Notes under the pieces: generated by a model | What the model saw: only the letters and a program-made list of their open reading frames with translations | What the model was told of the DNA's origin: nothing | The model's database searches: none | Position numbers and translations under genes: made by a program | Assembly (NCBI RefSeq): GCF_946885885.1 | Contig: NZ_CAMPHN010000099.1 | Span: 1-16,494, forward strand | Source: an uncultured Pseudomonas sp. | Lineage (GTDB): Bacteria; Pseudomonadota; Gammaproteobacteria; Pseudomonadales; Pseudomonadaceae | DNA length: 16,494 nucleotides | Direction: 5' to 3' | Shown here: positions 1 through 6,715 of the stretch, one piece after another | Numbering within the stretch: position 1 is the stretch's first letter | Layout of the letters: each line of letters begins with the position of its first letter

Positions 1-82
1 CGCTCAATGCCACCAGATTGACCGGGCCAGGGGAAATCGAAGCGGCCAGGGCAAAAGCCGCCATTGAAAGTAATACCGTCAT
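1..82 (-). CDS. LysE/RhtB-family exporter, N-terminal fragment
   Basis: This is the first 27 codons of a minus-strand gene that leaves the window at its left edge. The translation begins MTVLLSMAAFALAAS and continues ISPGPVNLVALS. A hydrophobic first helix followed by S-I-S/T-P-G-P-N is the hallmark N-terminus of LysE/RhtB amino-acid and metabolite exporters of the inner membrane. The ATG at 82 is chosen because ATGs just upstream (93 and 102) run into stops within a few codons. No strong Shine-Dalgarno is visible. The exported substrate cannot be told from this fragment. It lies downstream of the effector gene on the same strand, but two hairpins and about 275 bp separate them, so co-transcription is unlikely. 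Confidence 0.72.
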   Translation of the reverse strand, partial: MTVLLSMAAFALAASISPGPVNLVALS

Positions 83-148
83 CGCACACCCATTCAGTTC
101 ATCGAAAGAGCGGCAAGATTGACGGGCGCGCGGTGTGCGGTATTGAAG

Positions 149-168
149 AAAAATGCCCTATCAGGGCT
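149..168 (-). terminator. Small rho-independent-like terminator
   Basis: On the minus strand GCCCT-GAT-AGGGC forms a 5-bp GC-rich stem with a triloop. It is followed, after one A, by five U residues and a pyrimidine-rich tail. It lies downstream of the effector gene and upstream of the LysE-type gene, where transcription from the effector operon should end. The stem is short, so it is probably weak. Confidence 0.4.
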
Positions 169-223
169 GCCGAAAAACTACCCGTGTGAACGATTGCACG
201 ACTTGCATTAACAGCTTCTCAGT

Positions 224-292
224 GGGTTAGGGTCTGTTGCCGTTTCAGTGCAAGCCGCGTTGCCGCGATGAAACGGCGACAGACCCTAAACC
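224..292. repeat. Long hairpin: 24-nt inverted repeat with 21-nt loop
   Basis: Arms 224-247 and 269-292 are inverted copies that match at 22 of 24 positions. The core of each arm is GGGTCTGT(T/C)GCCGTTTCA. The intervening 21 nt (248-268) is GC-rich. It lies 65 bp beyond the effector stop codon, so it could protect or terminate that transcript, but no U-tract follows the stem on either strand. The compact palindromic form also fits a miniature inverted-repeat element or fused insertion-sequence ends. The element family is not recognised. Confidence 0.8.
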
Positions 293-357
293 TGCCCTGC
301 GCCACTCACCCACCCTTAAAAAGCTGAGCGCAACAGATAACAGGGGACACCAAGCCT

Positions 358-618
358 TCACTCCAGCCGGGGGCGCTTGCTGGCCGAAGGTTCCTCCGGT
401 GGCCTCGACGACGAGGGCAGGTCGGTTGTCAGCAACTCTTCGACCTTTTGCGCGCATAGCGCGTGGAATGCCTGTTCTCGTTCCGTCCCCAACCCCTCGA
501 GCGCCCGCCAATCGGTATCGCCATCCTGGCCGTAGGCGCGATCCTCGCGCTGCTGGAAGCTGTGCTCGATGGTTTGCCAGTCGTCCGCGTGTCGCTGTTT
601 CACGAATTCGCGCAGCGG
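358..618. repeat. 261-bp direct repeat, copy 1 (partner 3101-3361)
   Basis: This segment encodes the last 86 codons of the intact NEL effector. It aligns without a gap to 3101-3361 at a constant offset of 2743 bp. The identity is high at the DNA level, with long perfect runs, such as the stretch encoding EREQAFHALCAQKVE. Both copies have the same orientation and bracket the effector body, the chaperone and the hrp box. Recombination between them would delete exactly that cassette. Confidence 0.9.
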
Positions 619-2469
619 TGCCCAGTCGGCCAGGAAGTCACGCAGCAAAGCCGGCGTATTCAGCGAAGCCTGGATTTGCTGCCCGGCCAGTCGCAAATCC
701 TTGTCGCGTACCTGGGAACAGGTCCGGTACAGCATGTCCTGATTACCCAGGGTCAGGCCCAACGACTTCTGCAGGCCAACCTGGAATGCCAGATGGACTT
801 CCACCTCGTCCACCATTCGCAGCCTTTTGACCTTCTCGGCGGCGATCTGGCCGATCTGCTCGCGGATGAACATCTCGCGCCCCAAGGTCATCAGTTGGCT
901 GCTGCTCAGCTCTCCCTTGCCCGCGCGGAAATTGACCTGCTGCAATTCCATGTTGTTCAGACCCACGGCAATGCGGTCCCGACATGAAGATGTGGCTTCT
1001 TCGGCGATGCCCAGATAGACAGCCAGCTGGGTATCCCCACGGGTTTCCAACATATGGGTCATATCACTCAGCAGATGCCGCATCCGTTGTTCGAGGTGGG
1101 GGCGGGTCTGCTCGTTCTTGAAGTCCGCGGTCTGGTCCATGAATTCCAGCCAGGTATTGAAATGGTCGGCCCGGCTTTCCGTTCCCAATTGTTGCCACTT
1201 GTGCAATTGCTCGGGCGAAAGATCCTTCATCCACTTCGTCACATTGGCTTCCAATGGCTGGCTGGCGCGCGCCACAGGGTCCCCTTCATCCACCGTAAAC
1301 TGGATTTGTGGGCCGCCCTCTTCATATATCCGGGCGAAATTGCCGCGTATGGCTTCGGACAGCGGGTTGCCGCCCACCTCCACTTCGCAATCGTGGGGGA
1401 GCTGGGCGATTTCCTCCGGCAGCGAACTCAGACGGCAGAACGAGACATCCAGCTCGGTGAGATTCTGCAGCTGGGCGATCTCTGGCGGGAGCATGGTCAT
1501 CTGGTTCAAGTTGAGCTTCAGCTCTTCCAGTACCTCCATTGAAAAAATCACGGGCGGGATTTCCGCAAATCCGCTCTGATTGGCCTGCAGCTTGATCAAG
1601 GGCAAGCTGGCCAGGTCGTCGGGGAGCGTCTGCAGCAGATTGGCGCTGACGTCGAGGCTCTGCAGTGACGACATTCCGGTCATGCCATCGGGCAGCCGGG
1701 TGATCTGGTTGAACGAGACATCCATCTCCTGCAGCTTGCTGAGCTGGACCAGCGAATCCGGCAAGGCTTCGAGATTGTTGCTATCTACCGTCAGCCGCTC
1801 CAGATTGGTGAGCGTTCCGATGCTGTCCGGCAGTCGGGTCAGGGAGTTCTCGGATAGGTGAAGCGTTTGCAAGCAGGGCATCTCGCCGAACTCGGGCAGT
1901 TCCCCAATGGGGCAACCGATCACACTCAGGTGCTGCAGGTTGGGGAGACGCAAAAGCGATGCGGGAAGCCTGTCCAGCGCGCACATACTGATATCCACCG
2001 TATTCAACTTTGCGCTGAGATCGGGATGGCCGAAAACGTCCGGCAGTTCGCCGAGTTTCAGGTTTTCCAGTACCAGCAGCCCGCTATTGCCTTTCAGCAC
2101 ATTCAGAATTTGCTGCTCCGCAATGCCTCGGTGTTTGGCTATCTCGGGATCACCGGCCATGCCCACCCATTGCCTCAAATGGACGTCCAGCATGCTTGGC
2201 GGCGAGGAGGAGCTGGCCTCACCTACTAAGAACGGAGGGATATGGGGCAGCATCCAGCCCTGTCCAGATGCTGGGAGGGGGATATTCGCCTGGTAGGCCG
2301 CCGATATATTCAGCATCGCGTTTGCTTGACCTTGGAGAGGAGCATGCAAGCCGGCAGGCAGCTGAAGTGCCGGGGCCTGGTTCCCTGGCTGCCAATGAAG
2401 GCCATCGGAACTCGATTCGGAGGTATGGGACGAGCTGGAGACACTCGGTGAAATGGGCGGTGTGTTCAT
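358..2469 (-). CDS. T3SS effector: LRR-NEL E3 ubiquitin ligase
   Basis: This is a 703-residue protein built like the IpaH/SspH/SlrP effectors. Residues 1-130 are rich in Ser, Pro and Gln with no hydrophobic signal peptide, as expected for a type III secretion signal. Residues about 155-370 hold nine 22-23-residue leucine-rich repeats of the form L..LDVS.N.L..LPD, which would bind the host substrate. Residues about 400-680 match the NEL domain, with the catalytic Cys496 in C-R-D-R (the family CxD motif) and conserved stretches LMTLGREMF and RMVDEVEVHLAFQ. NEL enzymes form a thioester with ubiquitin through this Cys. The tail ends in KRPRLE, a candidate nuclear-localisation signal. The ATG at 2469 follows AGGA by 10 nt and lies 18 bp after the chaperone stop, so the two form one operon behind a hrp box. 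The domain call is firm; the host target is unknown. Confidence 0.93.
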   Translation of the reverse strand: MNTPPISPSVSSSSHTSESSSDGLHWQPGNQAPALQLPAGLHAPLQGQANAMLNISAAYQANIPLPASGQGWMLPHIPPFLVGEASSSSPPSMLDVHLRQWVGMAGDPEIAKHRGIAEQQILNVLKGNSGLLVLENLKLGELPDVFGHPDLSAKLNTVDISMCALDRLPASLLRLPNLQHLSVIGCPIGELPEFGEMPCLQTLHLSENSLTRLPDSIGTLTNLERLTVDSNNLEALPDSLVQLSKLQEMDVSFNQITRLPDGMTGMSSLQSLDVSANLLQTLPDDLASLPLIKLQANQSGFAEIPPVIFSMEVLEELKLNLNQMTMLPPEIAQLQNLTELDVSFCRLSSLPEEIAQLPHDCEVEVGGNPLSEAIRGNFARIYEEGGPQIQFTVDEGDPVARASQPLEANVTKWMKDLSPEQLHKWQQLGTESRADHFNTWLEFMDQTADFKNEQTRPHLEQRMRHLLSDMTHMLETRGDTQLAVYLGIAEEATSSCRDRIAVGLNNMELQQVNFRAGKGELSSSQLMTLGREMFIREQIGQIAAEKVKRLRMVDEVEVHLAFQVGLQKSLGLTLGNQDMLYRTCSQVRDKDLRLAGQQIQASLNTPALLRDFLADWAPLREFVKQRHADDWQTIEHSFQQREDRAYGQDGDTDWRALEGLGTEREQAFHALCAQKVEELLTTDLPSSSRPPEEPSASKRPRLE

Positions 2470-2487
2470 CGATAATGATTCCTGTGC

Positions 2488-2976
2488 TCAACCCAGACGT
2501 TGGCAAAATGCGAGTGAGGGGTGAAAGGCGTGCGGCAGCTCCGCCTTCGAAGCCCGGCTACTCCCCGTCATGGCTTTGTTCAACTCCTGACGCAGGTGCA
2601 GGCAGCGGCCGATGAAGTGCCGCAACACTGCGGGGGCATCCAGGGTGGCGACATCCAGCTCGACGACCCGATGGAGCAACAACTGCCGTGTCTCCGGGTT
2701 GAGCCCGATATGTGTGCCCTGCATCTGCACGGACTGCAAATTGAGCGCAAGGGCCATGGCCAGGACATGGCCGTCGCTCCTCGGATCTATTTCTTTCAGG
2801 GAGGCATAGAGATGCCAGCGGGCATCCTGGTCGGGAATCCATAACAGGCAACTGACGCCTTCCGATGCATGGACTACAGCTTGTCCCTGGGCATCGAAAG
2901 CCAGCGTGTTACCCAGACCGCTTCGCTCGCGTGAGAATGCTTCCGTGAGCCAGGCTCGAGCATCTTGGGGATACAT
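2488..2976 (-). CDS. CesT/Tir-type T3SS effector chaperone
   Basis: This 162-residue protein has the size and pattern of class I T3SS chaperones (CesT/SycE-like): an N-terminal helix (ARAWLTEAFSRE), a beta-strand core running through NTLAFDAQGQAVV, LLWIPDQD and RWHLYASLKEI, and an amphipathic helix (VLAMALALNLQSVQMQG). It ends in a long helical segment. Such proteins bind the N-terminal region of a cognate effector as a dimer and deliver it to the export ATPase. It is the first gene after the hrp box, and the NEL effector begins 18 bp downstream, which is the usual chaperone-effector pairing. The ATG at 2976 is preceded by a purine-rich GAGAGAAA. Sequence similarity within the family is low, so the call rests on pattern and context. 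Confidence 0.82.
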   Translation of the reverse strand: MYPQDARAWLTEAFSRERSGLGNTLAFDAQGQAVVHASEGVSCLLWIPDQDARWHLYASLKEIDPRSDGHVLAMALALNLQSVQMQGTHIGLNPETRQLLLHRVVELDVATLDAPAVLRHFIGRCLHLRQELNKAMTGSSRASKAELPHAFHPSLAFCQRLG

Positions 2977-3008
2977 AAGATTTCTCTCGTTGAGGGTGGA
3001 ATACCGGG

Positions 3009-3036
3009 TGTGTGGTGATCCATGGCCATGGGTTCC
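3009..3036 (-). promoter_or_regulatory. HrpL-dependent promoter (hrp box)
   Basis: On the minus strand the sequence reads GGAACC, 15 nt, then CCACACA. This is an exact match to the consensus GGAACC-N15/16-CCACNNA recognised by the ECF sigma factor HrpL. It ends 32 nt before the chaperone ATG at 2976, the expected distance for a short leader. It should drive the chaperone-effector operon under plant- or host-mimicking conditions. The spacer contains a CCATGGCCATGG palindrome, probably by chance. Confidence 0.88.
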
Positions 3037-3100
3037 AGCACGGCGATCACCGACTGCCGGTCCGAGATGCTCGTGCTAGAGCCTCTCGTTTCACAGCCTC

Positions 3101-3361
3101 TTAGTCCAGGCGGGGACGCTTGGCGGGCGGCGGATCTTCCGGCGGGGGCGATGAAGACGGCAGGTCGGTTGTCAGCAACGCCTCGACCTTTTGCGCGCAT
3201 AGCGCGTGGAATGCCTGTTCCCGTTCCGTCCCCAACCCCTCGAGCGCCTTCCAGTCGGTATCGCCATCCTGGCCATAGGCCTGATCTTCGCGCTGCTGGA
3301 AGCTGTGCTCGATGGCTTGCCAGTCGTCCGCATGCTGCTGTCTTACCAACTCGCGCAGCGG
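3101..3361. repeat. 261-bp direct repeat, copy 2 (partner 358-618)
   Basis: This is the second copy of the repeat, within the truncated NEL remnant. Similarity stops abruptly at the PLRE codons near 3361, which marks the breakpoint of the deletion or duplication. Stop codons are at the same relative position in both copies (TAA here, TGA in copy 1). Confidence 0.9.
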
Positions 3362-3388
3362 CTCCCGGGATACATGAAAAATCTCGCG
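3101..3388 (-). pseudogene. Truncated NEL effector C-terminus (decayed paralogue)
   Basis: From the PLRE motif to the stop codon this frame matches the C-terminal 86 residues of the neighbouring NEL effector at 73 positions with no gaps (for example HADDWQ.IEHSFQQRED and EREQAFHALCAQKVE). It lacks the LRRs, the catalytic Cys and any secretion signal. Upstream of PLRE the frame continues for only nine unrelated codons before a stop at 3389-3391, with no ATG; the only possible start is a TTG at 3349. It is therefore the 3' remnant of a second effector gene that once lay upstream of the chaperone. Its tail, PPAKRPRLD, keeps the basic motif seen in the intact copy. An 82-residue product is conceivable but unlikely to be functional. 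Confidence 0.85.
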
Positions 3389-3524
3389 TTACAGTAATTG
3401 ACCGTCTTGAGTGGCGTTCGTAATGGAGAAAATTCCATCGAAGACTCAGATTCGTGGGAAACAGCTCTTGGATTGCCGCCGTTATCGATAGGCCGAATGC
3501 CGCTGACCCATGCTGGAGCCGGAC
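3389..3524. other. Intergenic junction between effector locus and bufferin/cfa locus
   Basis: About 135 bp separates the broken effector copy from the stop of the cyclopropane synthase gene. No credible gene, RNA or clear terminator was found. The sequence is less GC-rich than the cfa side, which fits a boundary of acquired DNA, but no attachment-site-like repeat was seen. Confidence 0.4.
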
Positions 3525-4709
3525 TCAGCGATACAGATCGGCGCGCGTCCAAGGCAACGGGTGGCTACCATCGTCGAAGGGTTTGACCGCCAGAATCTGA
3601 TGCAGGTTGATCCAGCCACGGGCGAAGGCGTAGGCGCAACCCGCCAGGTACAGACGCCAGATGCGCAAGACCTGTTCGGGCACCAAGCCGGCGGCTTGGT
3701 CCAGTTGCGCCTCCAGCCGTGTGCTCCACTGTTGCAGGGTGCGCGCATAGTGGCGCCGCAGGCTCTCCACATCGACCACCTCCAGGCCCGCATCGCTGAG
3801 CACCGCGGCCATGGTCGCCAGATGCGGCAGCTCGCCCTGGGGGAACACATAGCGCCCGATGAACTCGCCGGCGCCGCGCCCGACCGGCCGGCCGTCGCTA
3901 TGGCGGGCGGTGATGCCGTGGTTCATCACCAGGCCGCCGGCCTTGACCGCGCCGAACAGGCGCTGGCAATAGAGCGGCAGGTTGACGTGGCCGACATGCT
4001 CGAACATGCCGACGCTGACGACTTTGTCGAAGCTTTGATCTTGCGGCAGATCGCGGTAATCCATGAACTCCAGGCGCACCTGGCGGGCCAGGCCCTCCTC
4101 CGCGACCCGCCGCCGGCCCCATTCCAACTGGGCCTGGCTGAGGGTGATGCCGAGCACCTCGACGCCGAACTCGCGGGCGGCGAAGCGCGCCAGCCCGCCC
4201 CAACCGCAACCGACATCGAGCAAGCGTTCGCCCGGTTGCAGGCGCAGCTTGCGGCACAGGTGGCGCAACTTGGCCTGCTGGGCCTGGCCGAGGTCTTCGT
4301 CGTCGGTTTCGTAATAGGCGCAGGAATAGACCATTTCGCGGTCCAGCCAGAGTGCGTAGAAATCGTTGGAGAGGTCGTAGTGATAGCTGATGGCCGCGGC
4401 ATCGCTGGTTTTATCGTGCACGCAGGACGATTGCGCCTCATGGTAGTCGTCGTCGAGCAGCAGTTGGCTGAGCGTGTCGCCCAGCTCGATCACCGCATCG
4501 ATCGGCCCTTCCAGCTCCATGCGGCCTTCCACATAAGCGCTGCCGAGTACGTCCAGGCTCGGATGCGCCAGCTGCGTCATCAGGCTCGGGTCGGTCAGCA
4601 CCAGGGTCAGTCGTGGGTCGGGCCCCAAGTCGAGCTGCGTGCCATTCCACAGGCGCACGCGCAGGGGCAGTTGAACTCCGCGTAAGGCAGGCGGCAAATA
4701 GGCGAGCAT
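3525..4709 (-). CDS. cfa: Cyclopropane-fatty-acyl-phospholipid synthase
   Basis: This 394-residue SAM-dependent methyltransferase adds a methylene bridge to the double bond of unsaturated acyl chains in membrane phospholipids. It has an N-terminal lipid-binding region, then the family motif SYHYDLSNDFYALWLD (about 108-123), the SAM-binding glycine loop LLDVGCGWGG (about 163-172), and MFEHVGH (235-241), which holds the Glu-His of the bicarbonate-binding active site. The C-terminus carries the typical GCAYAFARGWINLHQ. The ATG at 4709 is preferred because GGAGG lies 5 nt upstream; a longer frame to 4763 lacks such a site and adds 18 atypical residues. It lies 78 nt after bufC on the same strand and may share its transcript. 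A CFA-like paralogue with another lipid substrate cannot be excluded. Confidence 0.92.
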   Translation of the reverse strand: MLAYLPPALRGVQLPLRVRLWNGTQLDLGPDPRLTLVLTDPSLMTQLAHPSLDVLGSAYVEGRMELEGPIDAVIELGDTLSQLLLDDDYHEAQSSCVHDKTSDAAAISYHYDLSNDFYALWLDREMVYSCAYYETDDEDLGQAQQAKLRHLCRKLRLQPGERLLDVGCGWGGLARFAAREFGVEVLGITLSQAQLEWGRRRVAEEGLARQVRLEFMDYRDLPQDQSFDKVVSVGMFEHVGHVNLPLYCQRLFGAVKAGGLVMNHGITARHSDGRPVGRGAGEFIGRYVFPQGELPHLATMAAVLSDAGLEVVDVESLRRHYARTLQQWSTRLEAQLDQAAGLVPEQVLRIWRLYLAGCAYAFARGWINLHQILAVKPFDDGSHPLPWTRADLYR

Positions 4710-4787
4710 GGCGTCCTCCACCGTTCCAAACCAGGTAGAGATGCTGACTCGGCCGATCGACAATCGGTTCCGTCTATTCCGGCAGGC

Positions 4788-5567
4788 TCAATAATGGCGC
4801 AATAGCCCGTCGTTGAGCCATTGGCGCAGCCAGGTCGCCGCCTGCAACGGCGCCTGCTCGGCATATTCGGCGAGTTGCGCGCACAGTTCGCCGAAACACC
4901 AACCCTCTTCGGCCATCCCGCATAACGCCTTGGCTTCTGCGCGGTCCAGGCTGCGGTAGCGGCTGACCAAGCCATCGCGCCAGATCAGGCACAGCTCCTC
5001 CTGCTCCAGGGCCTGACTACCGGGGAACTCGGCCCGCTCCTTGATCGCCCGCCAGATCGCCAGGCTGTTGTAGCGGCAGCGCTGCGCCTGCACGCTGGGC
5101 AGGTAACGCACTTGCAGATTCGGCCATGCCTCGGCCGGCAATTCGGCCATTTGCGCCAAGCCGAGGGGCTCGCCTTCGGGCGCGTCGAAGGCCAGGGTGA
5201 AAGCCCATTCCAAACGCGCCAATTCGCTCAGCGGCTGCGCTTGTTCCGGCACCAGGAAGCCGTCGATGAAACCCGCCAGCTCGGCGCCCAGCCAGCGCAG
5301 GCTGAAGTGCCGCGAAGGGTGAGCGTCGATATAGGCGAGGGCCAGGGCGTCGAACTCCTCGTCGCCGAGCCAGCCGTGCACCGCCGGATAGTCGCCGCGC
5401 AGCGCTTCGAGCAAGCGCGCGCGGTAGGCGTTGTGATAAATCGCCAGGCCCTGCTCGACCGCCAGCCCGGCGCTGCCGAGCAAGCTGTCGCGCAGCGCCG
5501 GCGTGGGGGTCGCATCCGCACCCAACAGGTAGGCCTCGACCTCGCGTTGCCAGTCGTTCAGGCGCAT
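4788..5567 (-). CDS. bufC: Bufferin maturation partner BufC (DUF2063, HvfC-like)
   Basis: This 259-residue protein matches the DUF2063/HvfC-BufC N-terminal family, starting with LNDWQREVEAYLLG. The helical N-terminal domain contains the recognisable GLAIYHNAYRARLLEALRGDYPAVHGWLGDEEFDALALAYI (cited in part; about residues 39-79). The C-terminal half is more variable and contains CRYNSLAIWRA. Family members partner the MNIO enzyme encoded next door and probably present the RiPP precursor to it. The ATG overlaps the bufB stop by 10 nt, which implies translational coupling. It is cytoplasmic, with no signal peptide or membrane segment. Confidence 0.9.
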   Translation of the reverse strand: MRLNDWQREVEAYLLGADATPTPALRDSLLGSAGLAVEQGLAIYHNAYRARLLEALRGDYPAVHGWLGDEEFDALALAYIDAHPSRHFSLRWLGAELAGFIDGFLVPEQAQPLSELARLEWAFTLAFDAPEGEPLGLAQMAELPAEAWPNLQVRYLPSVQAQRCRYNSLAIWRAIKERAEFPGSQALEQEELCLIWRDGLVSRYRSLDRAEAKALCGMAEEGWCFGELCAQLAEYAEQAPLQAATWLRQWLNDGLLRHY

Positions 5568-6403
5568 GCCGCACTCCCGCCGAGCACCGCCGCGGCACAG
5601 GCGCGGGCCTTGTTCAGTTCGCCAAGCAATTCATCCAGCGGCGGGTAATGGTCGTCGCGCTCGAGCAGCGTCGAGACCATGCCGAGATGACCCAGGGTGC
5701 GTTGGTAGAGCTGCCAGACCGGATCGCAGACCGGCTGGTCGTGGGTGTCGATCAGGTAACTGCCGTAGTCGCTGTACCCGGCCAGATGCAGCTGCCGCAC
5801 GCGCTCGGCCGGTACACCGCTGATGAATTCCCAGGGATCGAAGCCATGGTTGCGCGCGCTGACATAGACGTTATTGACGTCGAGCAGCAACTCGCAGCCG
5901 CTGAGTTCGCTGAGCGCGGCGAGGAATTGCCATTCGTTGAATTGATCGTCGGCGCTGCGCAGGTAGCTGGAAACGTTCTCCAGCACCAGCGGCCGCTCGA
6001 TCACATCCTGCACCTGGCGCACCCGAGCGGCCACGTGCTGTAGGCTTTCTTCGGTGTAGGGCAACGGCAGCAGGTCGTGCAGTTGATGGGCGTTGCCGCG
6101 GCTCCAGCACAGGTGGTCGGAGATCCATTGCGGCTGCACCCGCGCGGCCAACTGTTTGAGGCGCCGCAGGTAATCGCGGTCCAGCTCGTGCGGGCCGCCG
6201 ATCGACAACGACACGCCATGCATCACCAGCGGGTAGTGCTCGGCGATGGCATCCAGATAGTAGAGGGCCTTGCCGCCCTCGACCAGATAATTCTCGGAAA
6301 CGATTTCGAACCAATCGATCGCCGGACGCTGTTCGAGAATGGTCTGGTAATAAGTGCTGCGCAGCCCCAAACCAAAACCCAGGTCCTGTCGTTCAGTCGT
6401 CAT
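5558..6403 (-). CDS. bufB: MNIO-family (DUF692) bufferin maturase BufB
   Basis: This 281-residue DUF692 protein is a multinuclear non-haem iron-dependent oxidase with a TIM-barrel fold. Related enzymes convert Cys residues of precursor peptides into oxazolone/thioamide or thiooxazole groups. Visible metal-ligand-type motifs are MHGVSLSIGG (His62), QWISDHLCW (Asp96, His97), LVLENVSSY (Glu142), LLLDVNNVYVSARNHG (Asp175, Asn177), QLHLAGY (His206) and IDTHDQPVCDPVW (Asp219, His221). The ATG at 6403 is chosen for its GAGGAG 6 nt upstream; the frame extends to 6439 without a ribosome site. It follows bufA after a stem-loop and overlaps bufC. Confidence 0.93.
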   Translation of the reverse strand: MTTERQDLGFGLGLRSTYYQTILEQRPAIDWFEIVSENYLVEGGKALYYLDAIAEHYPLVMHGVSLSIGGPHELDRDYLRRLKQLAARVQPQWISDHLCWSRGNAHQLHDLLPLPYTEESLQHVAARVRQVQDVIERPLVLENVSSYLRSADDQFNEWQFLAALSELSGCELLLDVNNVYVSARNHGFDPWEFISGVPAERVRQLHLAGYSDYGSYLIDTHDQPVCDPVWQLYQRTLGHLGMVSTLLERDDHYPPLDELLGELNKARACAAAVLGGSAACA

Positions 6404-6425
6404 ACTCGGCTCCTCGTTGGCGATG

Positions 6426-6454
6426 CGGGGCAGCCGCACGGCGCGGCCGCCCCG
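6426..6454 (-). promoter_or_regulatory. Intercistronic stem-loop between bufA and bufB
   Basis: Arms 6426-6437 and 6443-6454 pair over 12 bp, nearly all GC with one G-U pair on the minus-strand RNA, around a 5-nt loop. It starts 6 nt after the bufA stop and ends about 20 nt before the bufB ribosome site. No U-tract follows, so it is more likely a 3'-end stabiliser or partial attenuator that gives more precursor than enzyme mRNA than a full terminator. Confidence 0.75.
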
Positions 6455-6460
6455 GTTCGA

Positions 6461-6715
6461 TCACTCGCCGACCGTGCCTTTGGCGGCGTTGCATTCGGCC
6501 AGGGTCATCGACTTGAAGCCGTGGCCTTTGCAGGCGCCTTGGCCTTTGCAGGCGTTTTCCGCAGTTTTGCAATCGTTCTGGCCTTTGCACGAAGTCACGC
6601 CGTAGCAATGTACCTTGGCTTCTTCGGCAACCGCGACGGTGCCGGTCAGGCCGGCGAACAAGGAAGCGGCGGCAAAAGCGATGGCAGCGCCAGCAGCGGT
6701 GGTCTTGGTGGTCAT
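6461..6715 (-). CDS. bufA: Bufferin precursor peptide BufA (DUF2282)
   Basis: This 84-residue protein is a DUF2282-type RiPP precursor. Residues 1-30 form a signal peptide: a TTK N-region, an Ala-rich core, and a VAVA cleavage site before EEAK. The mature part has six Cys (37, 43, 49, 56, 62, 75) in HCYG, SCKG, DCKT, ACKG, ACKG and ECNA contexts, typical of bufferins. After MNIO modification and export these bind copper in the periplasm. Residues 54-66 contain a near-duplicate ACKGQG/ACKGHG, mirrored by a DNA repeat. The ATG at 6715 has GAGGA upstream; the frame continues to 6778 without a better start. It is the first gene of bufA-bufB-bufC. No anti-sigma, sigma factor or DoxX-like gene accompanies it here. 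Confidence 0.93.
   Translation of the reverse strand: MTTKTTAAGAAIAFAAASLFAGLTGTVAVAEEAKVHCYGVTSCKGQNDCKTAENACKGQGACKGHGFKSMTLAECNAAKGTVGE

Noticed and set aside
2874..3200. 108-codon minus-strand frame across the hrp box
   Set aside because: It is out of frame with both the NEL remnant and the chaperone, and its composition is unlike a real protein. The hrp box explains the region better.
3510..4685. Plus-strand 391-codon open frame opposite cfa
   Set aside because: It is an antisense shadow of a well-supported gene in GC-rich DNA, with low-complexity Ala/Gln/His/Arg-rich translation and no family motif.
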